Positions 45,084 through 52,404 of a DNA stretch of 52,404 nucleotides are shown piece by piece. This DNA comes from Marinobacter xestospongiae (GTDB lineage Bacteria; Pseudomonadota; Gammaproteobacteria; Pseudomonadales; Oleiphilaceae): contig NZ_JAKZAK010000026.1 in assembly GCF_023156385.1 (NCBI RefSeq), positions 1 through 52,404 on the forward strand. The letters are read 5' to 3'. Position 1 is the stretch's first letter. Every line of letters starts with the position of its first letter. The position numbers and the translations under genes were made by a program. The notes beneath the pieces were generated by a model. That model ran no database searches and was not told where the DNA came from. It worked only from the letters and a program-made list of their open reading frames with translations.

Positions 45084-47495
45084 CTACTGGATGGGCGTGG
45101 CGGTCAGGTTGGCCTTGATGTCGAAGTTTTGCATTTTGACACCATAGACCGCGGTTTGGGCACCCCCGATCGGATGCACCAGGTCGATGTTGTTGATGGA
45201 GAGTTCCTTGAAGCGGGCCTCGGCCTGCACCGCAAAGCCCAGAGGACGGTTCTGCATGTCCGCTGCGGTCGGGTTGGCCACATAGCGATAGCCTTCCGGC
45301 GCACCCGCATCCATGATCCGCTCGTCTCCACGGTTACCCACAACCCCGCGGGAGTCGGCACCGTCCTCCTTCTTAACCACCCGTGTCTGATAGACATCCA
45401 CTGCGATGTCGCTCTGGATGCCGTAGGTGTTGTCTTCCACCCCATCGCCATCAAAATCGCCGCCATCGCTGGTGTAGATGTCATTCAACACCAGCTTCAT
45501 GCCGGAATCGTTGATGGGGTTGCCGCTGCCGTCCAGCTGACGGTTGGATTCCCAGGTGAAGGCATTTTTGCGGGTATCGCTCACAGCCCGCGCCAACACA
45601 TGCTTCATGCGAACGGTGACACCTTCCTCACCCCGGGTTTCCCAGACGCCACCGGAGGCCTCGCAGCTGGCCGCGTCAGACCCCATACCACCAGCGCAGA
45701 CATCGCCCGCGCCACCGGGCAGGATAGTCATCGAACTGCCCTTTTCATATTTCTGCACCACAAAGCGACCAAAACTGGCGCCACTGGACTTGTCACCGAC
45801 CCGGAGGTTGCCCACATCCATGGTACTCCAGGCCTCGCCCTTGATGATCGCCAGACCTTCGTCGGTCACATCAACGGTCATGTCACGGATGTGCATGTCG
45901 TAGTTCAGGTCGCTGACCCAGAGACCGGTCTGTGCGATCTCGCCGGCACCTTCGTCGTAGGGATTGGCGATCAGGGCGGCACTGCCGTTCCGGATCTGCA
46001 CATCGGAATTGATGGTCAGCCCCTCGCCGCTGGCACCGCCGGCGCCCAGGGTCAGATGGCCATCGAGTTCAAAGTCGTAGGCCGGGTAAAAACCCAGCGC
46101 CAGCAGCAATTCGGTACCACCCTGCAGCGGCGCGTTCTCATCGCCAACCCGCAGACCATTGATACGATAGCCACCTTTGATACCCTCAAAGCCAACCCGC
46201 AAACCGTCAAAGAAACGGGTACCGTTCTGGACTTCATCACGGGTCACATTGACGGTCACATCACCCTGCCCCCAGGATTGCAAACCGCTGAAGATCACCC
46301 GGTTGTTGTCCTCGGTGTAACTGAAGTCCGCGAGCTGAAGGCTCCACTGGGCCCCCAGCCTCAGCCCCTGAGGACCCGCGTCAGCATGGCCTCCGCCCAT
46401 CAGGTAAAGTGCGTTGGTGTAGCTCTGACCGCGAATGACCTGATCCTGGAACAGGAAGCTGACATTCAGCCGCCCCAGACTCTTGTTCTGATTACCCAGC
46501 TCAATGCGGCCGATGTTGAAGGCCCCGGACAGCCCGCCGACGGAGAGTGCCAGCGCCTCACGGCCGTTCCAGTCCTTGTCGACATCAATCCGCAGGTCGG
46601 TAAGGTTGTAGTGACCGGTGATGTCCCTCAGCCCCAGGGTATTGCCATCATCCAGGTAGATGAAGTTGGCACTGTTGATCTGGGTGTTGGAGTCGATGCG
46701 GATACCTTCCTGGCCAACCCGGCCACCGCCACCGATGTAGGTTTCACCGGAGAGGTTGAAATCCCCCTTGAAGCCGCCGTAGGAGGGCAATTCCAGGCCC
46801 GTGGAGGCATCGGTGGACGAGCCGTGATTGAGCGGATTGTCGGAATAGCGAATTGCCCCAACCTCGTAACTGCCAATCAGCTCCGGGGTGGTGAACAGCA
46901 GCTGGTCCCCCACCACGTCCATGGTCACGCCCATGGCCTGGACGTCCATGGTGATGTCGTCCAGAAATACTTCGTTACCATTGGTGCGATAACCGATCCG
47001 CCCCCCGGTCATGGTGTAGGCACTGTCGAAGGTGTAACCATCCGGGCTAAGGGTGCTACCGGGTGAGAGGCGGAAGGTGCCCTGGAGGTTGTGATCAAAG
47101 AACAACCCGCCCATCCCCACGCCGGGCGCGCCTGGCAGGGTGACGTCCTCAAATTCGATGCGACGGTCTTCAACCAGATAACCGAGGTTCAGGCTGCCGT
47201 CGGCCTCAATGTCCAGATCGATCTTGTGGAACGCACCGCCATTGGGATCGGTCGCAGAACCAATGCGCACGTTCTCCAGGTGGATACCGTTGCCATCATC
47301 AAAATAGGAAAGCCGATCGACGGTGGTCTGCAGATCCAGCTCCAGGGTTACCCCGGCCTGGCCACTGATGGAAGACATCATCGAGTCATCCAGGCTCTGC
47401 AGCTCGCCGACGGCCGGCATGGCAGCAAGCCCCAACCAGCCACCGAGCACTGGCGTCAGACAGGCGATCCGGGTCTGAGTCATTGGTCGTGCCAT
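45084..47495 (-). CDS. Large secreted protein with DUF6160-like N-terminal motif
   Basis: The protein has 803 residues with a signal region ending AMPAVG, directly followed by ELQSLDDSMMSSISGQAGVT (about 31-50), the motif shared with the four upstream genes. The rest is repetitive, Gly/Asp/Asn-rich and beta-predicted, with recurring blocks such as LRVGDENAPLQGG and LRVGDKSSGASFG. One cysteine pair lies in GGAGDVCAGGMG and ASCEASGGVWETRG. The end is HPIGGAQTAVYGVKMQNFD. I recall this type as DUF6160 (FilA-like) with no proven function; outer-surface or pilus-related roles are guesses. GGAGAGG precedes the start, and the gene is 12 bases after its neighbour. Confidence 0.75.
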   Translation of the reverse strand: MARPMTQTRIACLTPVLGGWLGLAAMPAVGELQSLDDSMMSSISGQAGVTLELDLQTTVDRLSYFDDGNGIHLENVRIGSATDPNGGAFHKIDLDIEADGSLNLGYLVEDRRIEFEDVTLPGAPGVGMGGLFFDHNLQGTFRLSPGSTLSPDGYTFDSAYTMTGGRIGYRTNGNEVFLDDITMDVQAMGVTMDVVGDQLLFTTPELIGSYEVGAIRYSDNPLNHGSSTDASTGLELPSYGGFKGDFNLSGETYIGGGGRVGQEGIRIDSNTQINSANFIYLDDGNTLGLRDITGHYNLTDLRIDVDKDWNGREALALSVGGLSGAFNIGRIELGNQNKSLGRLNVSFLFQDQVIRGQSYTNALYLMGGGHADAGPQGLRLGAQWSLQLADFSYTEDNNRVIFSGLQSWGQGDVTVNVTRDEVQNGTRFFDGLRVGFEGIKGGYRINGLRVGDENAPLQGGTELLLALGFYPAYDFELDGHLTLGAGGASGEGLTINSDVQIRNGSAALIANPYDEGAGEIAQTGLWVSDLNYDMHIRDMTVDVTDEGLAIIKGEAWSTMDVGNLRVGDKSSGASFGRFVVQKYEKGSSMTILPGGAGDVCAGGMGSDAASCEASGGVWETRGEEGVTVRMKHVLARAVSDTRKNAFTWESNRQLDGSGNPINDSGMKLVLNDIYTSDGGDFDGDGVEDNTYGIQSDIAVDVYQTRVVKKEDGADSRGVVGNRGDERIMDAGAPEGYRYVANPTAADMQNRPLGFAVQAEARFKELSINNIDLVHPIGGAQTAVYGVKMQNFDIKANLTATPIQ

Positions 47496-47507
47496 AGCGC
47501 CCTCTCC

Positions 47508-48068
47508 TTAAGGGTTACCGGTTGGAAAGACCAGCAGGTTGCCTTCCAGCGTGACGTCACCCTGCATTTCAATCGAGAAGATGTCAGTCTGCTGGAAACC
47601 GGGATCGGTTGGACGGGCAGTGCTGCTGCCAGCCAACTTGAACTGGACGTCGTTGTAACGCACCACATTGGGCAGCCCCAGCTCCACCACTTCCCGGTTG
47701 AACAGCTGACCATCCCCGGCAAAGCCGTCGTTGATTTCGCGAACCTTGAGGGTCAGGCCCTCGAAAGCGAAGCTACCGCGGATGTCATCCAACACAAACC
47801 AGCCGCCGTCCTCTTTCAGCCGGTAAGCAACGCGGGCGCCACATTTCTTACCCACTTCCTCACAGCCACCGAAGTAGCCATTACGAATCGGACCGCCGAG
47901 TTCGTTGATGCTGACATCCCCCGAAAGGTAGATGCCTCCCTGCCCGGACACATCCGACAAAGCGCCATCGTCGAGCTTGGCCAACTCGGCAGAGCCAAAC
48001 TGGGGCGCCAGGGCCAGCCCCAACGCCAGCGGTATTGAGCGTGCGTACTTGAGAGTCCGTCCAGTCAT
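47508..48068 (-). CDS. Small secreted protein with DUF6160-like N-terminal motif
   Basis: The protein has 186 residues with a signal peptide (SIPLALGLALAPQFGSA) followed at once by ELAKLDDGALSDVSGQGGIY. The remainder has GDVSINELGGPIRNGYFGG and a Cys pair in GGCEEVGKKCGARV, then beta-like segments up to VTLEGNLLVFPTGNP. The ATG overlaps the stop of the upstream gene by four bases. It is the shortest of the five and could be an accessory subunit. Function is unknown. Confidence 0.72.
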   Translation of the reverse strand: MTGRTLKYARSIPLALGLALAPQFGSAELAKLDDGALSDVSGQGGIYLSGDVSINELGGPIRNGYFGGCEEVGKKCGARVAYRLKEDGGWFVLDDIRGSFAFEGLTLKVREINDGFAGDGQLFNREVVELGLPNVVRYNDVQFKLAGSSTARPTDPGFQQTDIFSIEMQGDVTLEGNLLVFPTGNP

Positions 48069-49135
48069 GGCGCCAGATCCTTGGTTTGGATTTTAAGGTG
48101 CTGGATCAACATACCTTCAACTCTTGCAGAGCCGAAATCCCGGTTACCGACAGAGAAGTTACCGATTGTGAGATTGCTGCGGTATTCCGGATTGGTGTAG
48201 TAGTCGTTATAGAAGTCCCAGGTCGCCGGGTCGCTGCTTGAACGCAGACCGTCCGCGCCAATGGTTCCCGGGGCAGGTTTCTGGATCGCCTGTATTTCAG
48301 CTACAAAATTGCCGCTGCCATCCACGTCCAGAAACATCGGTTGGAACTCGTTCCCCAAAGCCAGTTCCAGGGCAAAATCTGACATTCGGATGCGGGAGCC
48401 ACAGTTGGTACCGTCCTGTTCACACGCGTTGATCGACAGCTCCGGGGTGTAGAAATTGAGTTTAAACTGGCCCACCAGCTGGCGCCGGTCATTATCGCCC
48501 CACAACCTCAGGTAGCTGCCATCGATCACCGCACTTTGTGCGTGGATATTAAGGTTCGATGACTGATTCGACCCCACGGTCACATTCATCTGTAAACCGA
48601 TATCCGGGCGTTCGCCAACAAAGGTCGCAGTGGAAGGGCGGCTTGAGCATACGCCACTGCCAGCCCCGCCCCCACCCATGCAGTTATAGCCTTCCGTCGC
48701 GGCGACCTTGGTTGGAGCTGCAATGCTGAGTACAGCCTTGTCCTGAACTCCAATGTCGTTGCCATCAACCACATCAATGGTGAAGGGGTTGACCAAACGC
48801 CCGAGATTAACGGAGCCGAGGGTCTGGCCGTAATTACTGCCCGACCCTGAGATATAGAGTTTGTTGACAACAATTTCGACGTCTTCGCCTTGGGAACTCT
48901 TAATTCCACCAATCTTAAAGACGCGGCCATTCTGAACGTCGGTACCGTGGGCGAATTTGAAATCCTCCAGTACCAGACCAATCCCGGCACCATCAATCTC
49001 CGAGAGCTCTGTCTCTGTCAGCCCCTGAAGCTCTGCCTTCGCGGCCGGCCCAGCTGCGACGCACAAGGCAATGATCCCGGCTTTCAGGAAAGGAGACTGG
49101 TGTAAGGTTGTAGTGGTCTCGCCGTGACGATGCAT
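48065..49135 (-). CDS. Secreted protein with diverged DUF6160-like motif
   Basis: The protein has 356 residues with start ATG 49135 and AGGGGA six bases upstream. The N-terminus is longer and begins MHRHGETTTT before the hydrophobic core AGIIALCVAAGPAAKA. The motif is diverged, ELQGLTETELSEIDGAGIGL. Two Cys pairs are visible: CMGGGGAGSGVC (about 145-160) and CEQDGTNCGSRIRM. The ending MLIQHLKIQTKDLAP resembles part of its duplicated neighbours (SFQTKDLAWL). It is nine bases after the preceding gene and overlaps the next. Function is unknown. Confidence 0.72.
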   Translation of the reverse strand: MHRHGETTTTLHQSPFLKAGIIALCVAAGPAAKAELQGLTETELSEIDGAGIGLVLEDFKFAHGTDVQNGRVFKIGGIKSSQGEDVEIVVNKLYISGSGSNYGQTLGSVNLGRLVNPFTIDVVDGNDIGVQDKAVLSIAAPTKVAATEGYNCMGGGGAGSGVCSSRPSTATFVGERPDIGLQMNVTVGSNQSSNLNIHAQSAVIDGSYLRLWGDNDRRQLVGQFKLNFYTPELSINACEQDGTNCGSRIRMSDFALELALGNEFQPMFLDVDGSGNFVAEIQAIQKPAPGTIGADGLRSSSDPATWDFYNDYYTNPEYRSNLTIGNFSVGNRDFGSARVEGMLIQHLKIQTKDLAP

Positions 49136-49144
49136 AGCTTTCCC

Positions 49145-50347
49145 CTAAAAGAGTCCACGACCGCGGTCGATGTATTCACTGCGATAACGCTGGGTTCCGT
49201 GTAGTGCTTCGCTAAGATTCACTTCTGTGGCGCCGTTGGGAATGTTGAAGAAGGCGCCAGCGGTGGCACGAACGAAGTCCTCTGGCGTGGGGTTTCCCTT
49301 GGCCACATCAGACAGCCAGGCAAGATCCTTGGTTTGGAAAGAGATGAACGCGCCATCAACGGGCCCTGTTACGTGGCGCTCACCATCAATTTCTCCCAGC
49401 TCGCCTACCGCGAAGCTGTTGTACATATCCAACTCAAAACAGGAGTCAATGCCAAGAACCCTGCAATCTTTTGCGTACACATAGATATCACCGGCCCCAC
49501 AACTCCAAAACGTACAATCGGGAACAACGATTTCTGAACTCGAACCATCAGCCAAGAGGTTTTTCAATGACCAACGAGTAAACCCACGGGCATTTTCCAG
49601 TACAAAACGCTCCCCATCGGGGATACCGATGTGCTCCGCACGAATAGGGTCCAACGAGCCGATGTCAGGGTGCCCCTCTTCGCCGTAGACCAATTGCGCT
49701 TTGGTCTCCAACGGGCTTCCGCCTTCAAGCAGCGGTGTCAGCAACACGATAAGCTGATCAAAGAAATTGCCATCAGAGTCTGCATCCCTTAATCCTTCGC
49801 CTCGATCCAGAATGTTTACATTCACATTACCGGTCAGAGACTGGATGCGACCAGAAAGAACGCCCATGGACTCTCCAAAACCAAGTCGAAACCCGACGAC
49901 CTCATCAGAGGTCTCATCATAGGCAAACTCAAGAAATGGGTTCTGGATTCTGAAAGGGACAATCTCACCCTCTCCATAGCGCGAGCCATCGGGCTTACGT
50001 TGCCGAGGCGCTTTGGGGTTGTCATCGAAGTAGGCCTGATTGTTGATATAGCCCAGAGCAAAATCCTCGATCAGCACATCTGAGCTGCCGGCCTTTTCGC
50101 CATCCCGCTCATAGCGACCCAATTCCAAGACATCAACGTTGGTCTGAATATCGATATCCATACCAAGGTTAACCCTGGTATAGGCCACATTTTCCTGAGG
50201 ATCGGGATGGTACTGACGGTCGATCGATACGAACGCCTGCCCGGTCACTTCCGACATGGCCTCGTCCGAGATGGCCTGAAGCTCCGCAGATGCCAACAGA
50301 GGCATGCTGGCCAGCAGACAGCCGCAGAATGCGATTGGCTTGTTCAT
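49145..50347 (-). CDS. Secreted DUF6160-like protein, duplicate A
   Basis: The protein has 400 residues from ATG 50347 (GGTGAGG upstream); the longer frame is rejected because a clean signal peptide starts here (MNKPIAFCGCLLASMPLLAS). The motif ELQAISDEAMSEVTGQAFV begins the mature protein. The body closely matches the next gene upstream throughout, including ALGYINNQAYF, GEGEIVPF and the Cys pair CRVLGIDSC. A second Cys pair (CTFWSC) is absent from its duplicate. It ends YIDRGRGLF. It is the first gene of an apparent four-gene operon that finishes at the 45049 terminator. Function is unknown; repeated beta-like strands suggest a surface or matrix protein. Confidence 0.75.
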   Translation of the reverse strand: MNKPIAFCGCLLASMPLLASAELQAISDEAMSEVTGQAFVSIDRQYHPDPQENVAYTRVNLGMDIDIQTNVDVLELGRYERDGEKAGSSDVLIEDFALGYINNQAYFDDNPKAPRQRKPDGSRYGEGEIVPFRIQNPFLEFAYDETSDEVVGFRLGFGESMGVLSGRIQSLTGNVNVNILDRGEGLRDADSDGNFFDQLIVLLTPLLEGGSPLETKAQLVYGEEGHPDIGSLDPIRAEHIGIPDGERFVLENARGFTRWSLKNLLADGSSSEIVVPDCTFWSCGAGDIYVYAKDCRVLGIDSCFELDMYNSFAVGELGEIDGERHVTGPVDGAFISFQTKDLAWLSDVAKGNPTPEDFVRATAGAFFNIPNGATEVNLSEALHGTQRYRSEYIDRGRGLF

Positions 50348-50765
50348 CTTTGCCTCACCTGGCCACGCCACCGGCGTGGTTATTGTCATTGTCGTTTGGC
50401 AGTGAGTGTCTCTGGTCGACTGGTTTACTATTGTTTTTGCCCAGTTCTTGACCAGATTTTATGGGCATTATGCGCCCAAGGCTGTGCGCGTCGTCATAGA
50501 TCAGGCAATTTATGACAGTCTTTTACATTGCCCGACCAAAAGTGACAAAGGTTTGTCACTTGGGGCCAGGCAATACCTCAGGTTTCTGCGGGCAAGCAGG
50601 GAGGAGCATATCGGACCTCGCCTTTCTTCGTCGGAAGAGTCACCCCCGGAGACCGGTCAGCACGTCTTCGCGAAGGCTTTTGGAGGTTATCACCGACTGC
50701 AAACATCCGATCCGACGGCATCCTGCGACGACAGCTTTTCAGCGCTGCCCTGGTTGTTCCTCTCC
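50348..50765 (-). promoter_or_regulatory. Regulatory region of duplicate A, with a perfect operator-like palindrome
   Basis: No gene is seen. The first 240 bases are colinear with the region upstream of duplicate B (51939-52170), so the promoter region was duplicated with the gene. It contains a perfect palindrome, AAGTGACAAA (50540-50549), GG, TTTGTCACTT (50552-50561). The matching place in the other copy keeps the half-sites GT-ACA and TGTCA. No sigma-70 promoter with good spacing is clear. Confidence 0.5.
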
Positions 50766-51938
50766 CTAGAAAAGACCCCGGCCTCGATCGATGTACTCGG
50801 TCCGATAGCGGTCGATCCCGCCCAAGGCCTCACCGAGACTGAACTCCACGGCCCCTGAAGGAATGTTGAAGAATCCTCCGGTTCCTGTACGGATAAAATC
50901 ATCCACGGTCGGATTGGATTTAGAGACATCTTTCAGCCATTCAAGCTGCTGGGTCTGAAATGACAGGAACAGCCCGGATTCCGGAGCAACAACGCGACGC
51001 TCTCCATTCACTTCCTCAATCTGACCAATGGCCAGGCTTTCAAAGTTAGTCAGTGGGAAGCAGGCCTCAATGCCTATCACCTTGCAGTCAGAAGCGATGA
51101 TGTGAACTTGATCACCTATGATTTCAATCTCTGAACTCGCGCCGCCACCTATTGCGCCAAGCGCAAGTCGAATCCAAAACGGCACATCTTCAACAATGAA
51201 GCGTTCACCATTGGGCACACCTGCATGTGTCGCACGCACCGGATCGAGTTCGCCCATCTGTGGATGACCCGGCCCATAAACCAACTTTGCCTTGCTTCGC
51301 AGTGCATTCTGACGAAGGATAATGGGCCCCAATAATTTGATAACTTGGTCGACCCAATTTCCGTTTGAATCAGCGTCATCCAGATCCGCACCAGTAGCCT
51401 GGATGTTGACATTCACGTCACCGGTCAGGTTTTGAATATTTCCGGAAAGAATTCCCTGTGCCTCACCGAAGCCAAGACGCACGCCGACAACTTCGTCGGT
51501 TCCCTCGTCGAAAGCGAACTCAAAAAATGGGTTGCTGATTGAGAATGGAACAATCTCGCCCTCGCCATAGGCAGAGCCATCCTCCTTACGCTGTCGAGGT
51601 GCGTCAGGGTTTCTGTCGAAGTAGGCCTGGTTGTTGATATAGCCCAGCGCGAAGTCGTTTATCAGCACATCGGACGTGCCCGCCTCCTCTCCATTGCGCT
51701 CATAGCGACCTAGCTCCAGCACATCCGCCTCTAGCTGGACGTCGAGATCCAGTCCCAGATTCACACGGGTATAAGCGACGTTCTTCTGGGCATCGGGGTG
51801 ATACTGACGATCGATAGACACAAACGCCTGTCCGGTGACTTCCGACATGGCCTCATCCGAAATGGCCTGGAGTTGCGCTGATGCCAACAGGGGCATCCCG
51901 GCCAGCAGGCCGCCAAAAAGTGAAATTGATCGGTTCAT
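50766..51938 (-). CDS. Secreted DUF6160-like protein, duplicate B
   Basis: The protein has 390 residues from ATG 51938 with GAGGGA five bases upstream. Signal peptide MNRSISLFGGLLAGMPLLAS, then QLQAISDEAMSEVTGQAFV. A stretch of 27 residues from LQAISDEAM to YHPD is identical to duplicate A, and similarity continues to the C-terminus YIDRGRGLF. It keeps the Cys pair CKVIGIEAC but lacks the CTFWSC pair. It stands 418 bases before duplicate A and has its own copy of the upstream region, so it is probably a separate transcription unit. Function is unknown. Confidence 0.75.
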   Translation of the reverse strand: MNRSISLFGGLLAGMPLLASAQLQAISDEAMSEVTGQAFVSIDRQYHPDAQKNVAYTRVNLGLDLDVQLEADVLELGRYERNGEEAGTSDVLINDFALGYINNQAYFDRNPDAPRQRKEDGSAYGEGEIVPFSISNPFFEFAFDEGTDEVVGVRLGFGEAQGILSGNIQNLTGDVNVNIQATGADLDDADSNGNWVDQVIKLLGPIILRQNALRSKAKLVYGPGHPQMGELDPVRATHAGVPNGERFIVEDVPFWIRLALGAIGGGASSEIEIIGDQVHIIASDCKVIGIEACFPLTNFESLAIGQIEEVNGERRVVAPESGLFLSFQTQQLEWLKDVSKSNPTVDDFIRTGTGGFFNIPSGAVEFSLGEALGGIDRYRTEYIDRGRGLF

Positions 51939-52331
51939 CGTTCCCTCGCCTGTCCACGCCTTCGGCATGGCTATTGTCTTTGTCGTTTGGCAATGAGCGT
52001 CTCTGGTCGACCGGCCTGGTATTGTTATTTTTTTCTCTGTTGGTCAGCGCGTTCGGGCAATGGGAGCCCAAACAGTACGCGCTGCCCTGATCAAATGGTT
52101 TGTGACAGCTTCCTCACATTGCCTGAGACAACGTCACAACGCCGTGTCAGCTCGGGCCATACAAGGTTTCAGTTTGTTGCCGTTAGAGGAGAAGAGAGGC
52201 CGTTCAGGCCAATGCAGGATCAGAGAGAACTCGTTGGCATTTCTGGAAATTCGTGCCTGTTAGGTTTGATTGGTTAAGTGGACTGATAACGGTGGCAGAC
52301 GGCCTTTTTATCGCACTATGCTTTTTTCAGG
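51939..52331 (-). promoter_or_regulatory. Regulatory region of duplicate B
   Basis: The part 51939-52170 resembles the upstream region of duplicate A, with conserved blocks such as GTCGTTTGGCA and GTCTCTGGTCGAC on the plus strand and a degenerate half-site pair at 52133-52150. From about 52171 to 52331 I see nothing recognisable. Confidence 0.45.
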
Positions 52332-52369
52332 CAATAAAAAACCCCAACATCAAAGATGCTGGGGTTTTC
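52332..52369 (-). terminator. Terminator of the rRNA operon
   Basis: On the minus strand AAAACCCCAGCATC, TTT, GATGTTGGGG then TTTTTTATT forms a ten-base stem (one G-U pair that is only possible in the minus-strand RNA). It lies eight bases beyond the 5S rRNA end. Confidence 0.93.
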
Positions 52370-52377
52370 GGTATTAA

Positions 52378-52404
52378 GAGCCTGACGATGACCTACTCTC
52401 GCAT
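52378..52404 (-). rRNA. rrf: 5S rRNA, 3' end only
   Basis: The last 27 bases read on the minus strand as ATGCGAGAGTAGGTCATCG then TCAGGCTC, matching the conserved 3' end of gammaproteobacterial 5S rRNA (CATGCGAGAGTAGG followed by the terminal stem). The rest of the gene, and presumably 23S and 16S, lies beyond the right edge. The exact 3' end is estimated. Confidence 0.9.

Noticed and set aside
50406..50858. 150-codon plus-strand frame across the regulatory region of duplicate A
   Set aside because: It runs antisense into the end of duplicate B, has no ribosome site and no family resemblance.

Overview
The window is a piece of gammaproteobacterial chromosome. The order of ribosomal and RNA polymerase genes, the tRNA-Thr/Tyr/Gly/Thr-tuf block, the 6S RNA downstream of zapA, the SPOR-coaX-birA trio and the RpoB/RpoC/ribosomal sequences all fit a marine Marinobacter-like (Pseudomonas/Alteromonas-side) organism. 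Genus-level placement is an inference from general sequence character; no database was searched.

Left part (1-10.3 kb), mostly plus strand: the 3' end of a DUF2796 gene, a DUF3299 gene on the opposite strand and an ABC ATPase/FtsX-type permease pair resemble a zinc-regulated (Zrg-like) uptake locus. Next come the small coiled-coil protein plus zapA and the 6S RNA gene. A PEP-CTERM surface-type protein is inserted between the 6S RNA and 5-formyl-THF cyclo-ligase. Then follow ilvA (minus) divergent from rpiA, an acyl-CoA dehydrogenase behind a strong palindrome, and ppa.

Central part (10.3-42.4 kb), all minus strand: one uninterrupted information-processing supercluster. In transcription order it is tRNA-Thr(UGU), tRNA-Tyr, tRNA-Gly, tRNA-Thr(GGU), tuf, tRNA-Trp, secE, nusG, rplK, rplA, rplJ, rplL, rpoB, rpoC, rpsL, rpsG, fusA, tuf, the S10 operon (rpsJ to rpsQ), the spc operon (rplN to rpmJ) and the alpha operon (rpsM, rpsK, rpsD, rpoA, rplQ). 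Promoters with 17-base spacers are visible before the tRNA block, the str operon, the S10 operon and the alpha operon. Terminators or attenuators are visible after both tuf genes and nusG, between rplL and rpoB, and at the spc/alpha junction. The two tuf genes share a block of about 1.1 kb that looks identical, with diverged ends.

Right part (42.4-52.4 kb), minus strand: a SPOR-domain protein, coaX and birA, then five consecutive genes for secreted proteins. All five carry the same short motif (EL-Q-x-L-x-D-x-x-M-S-x-x-x-G-Q-A-G-like) just after their signal peptides. Two of them, with their upstream regions, are a tandem duplication. I recall this motif from DUF6160/FilA-like proteins of unknown function. 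This cluster is the least explained and most interesting content of the window. The right edge holds the terminator and 3' end of a 5S rRNA gene, so an rRNA operon lies just outside.
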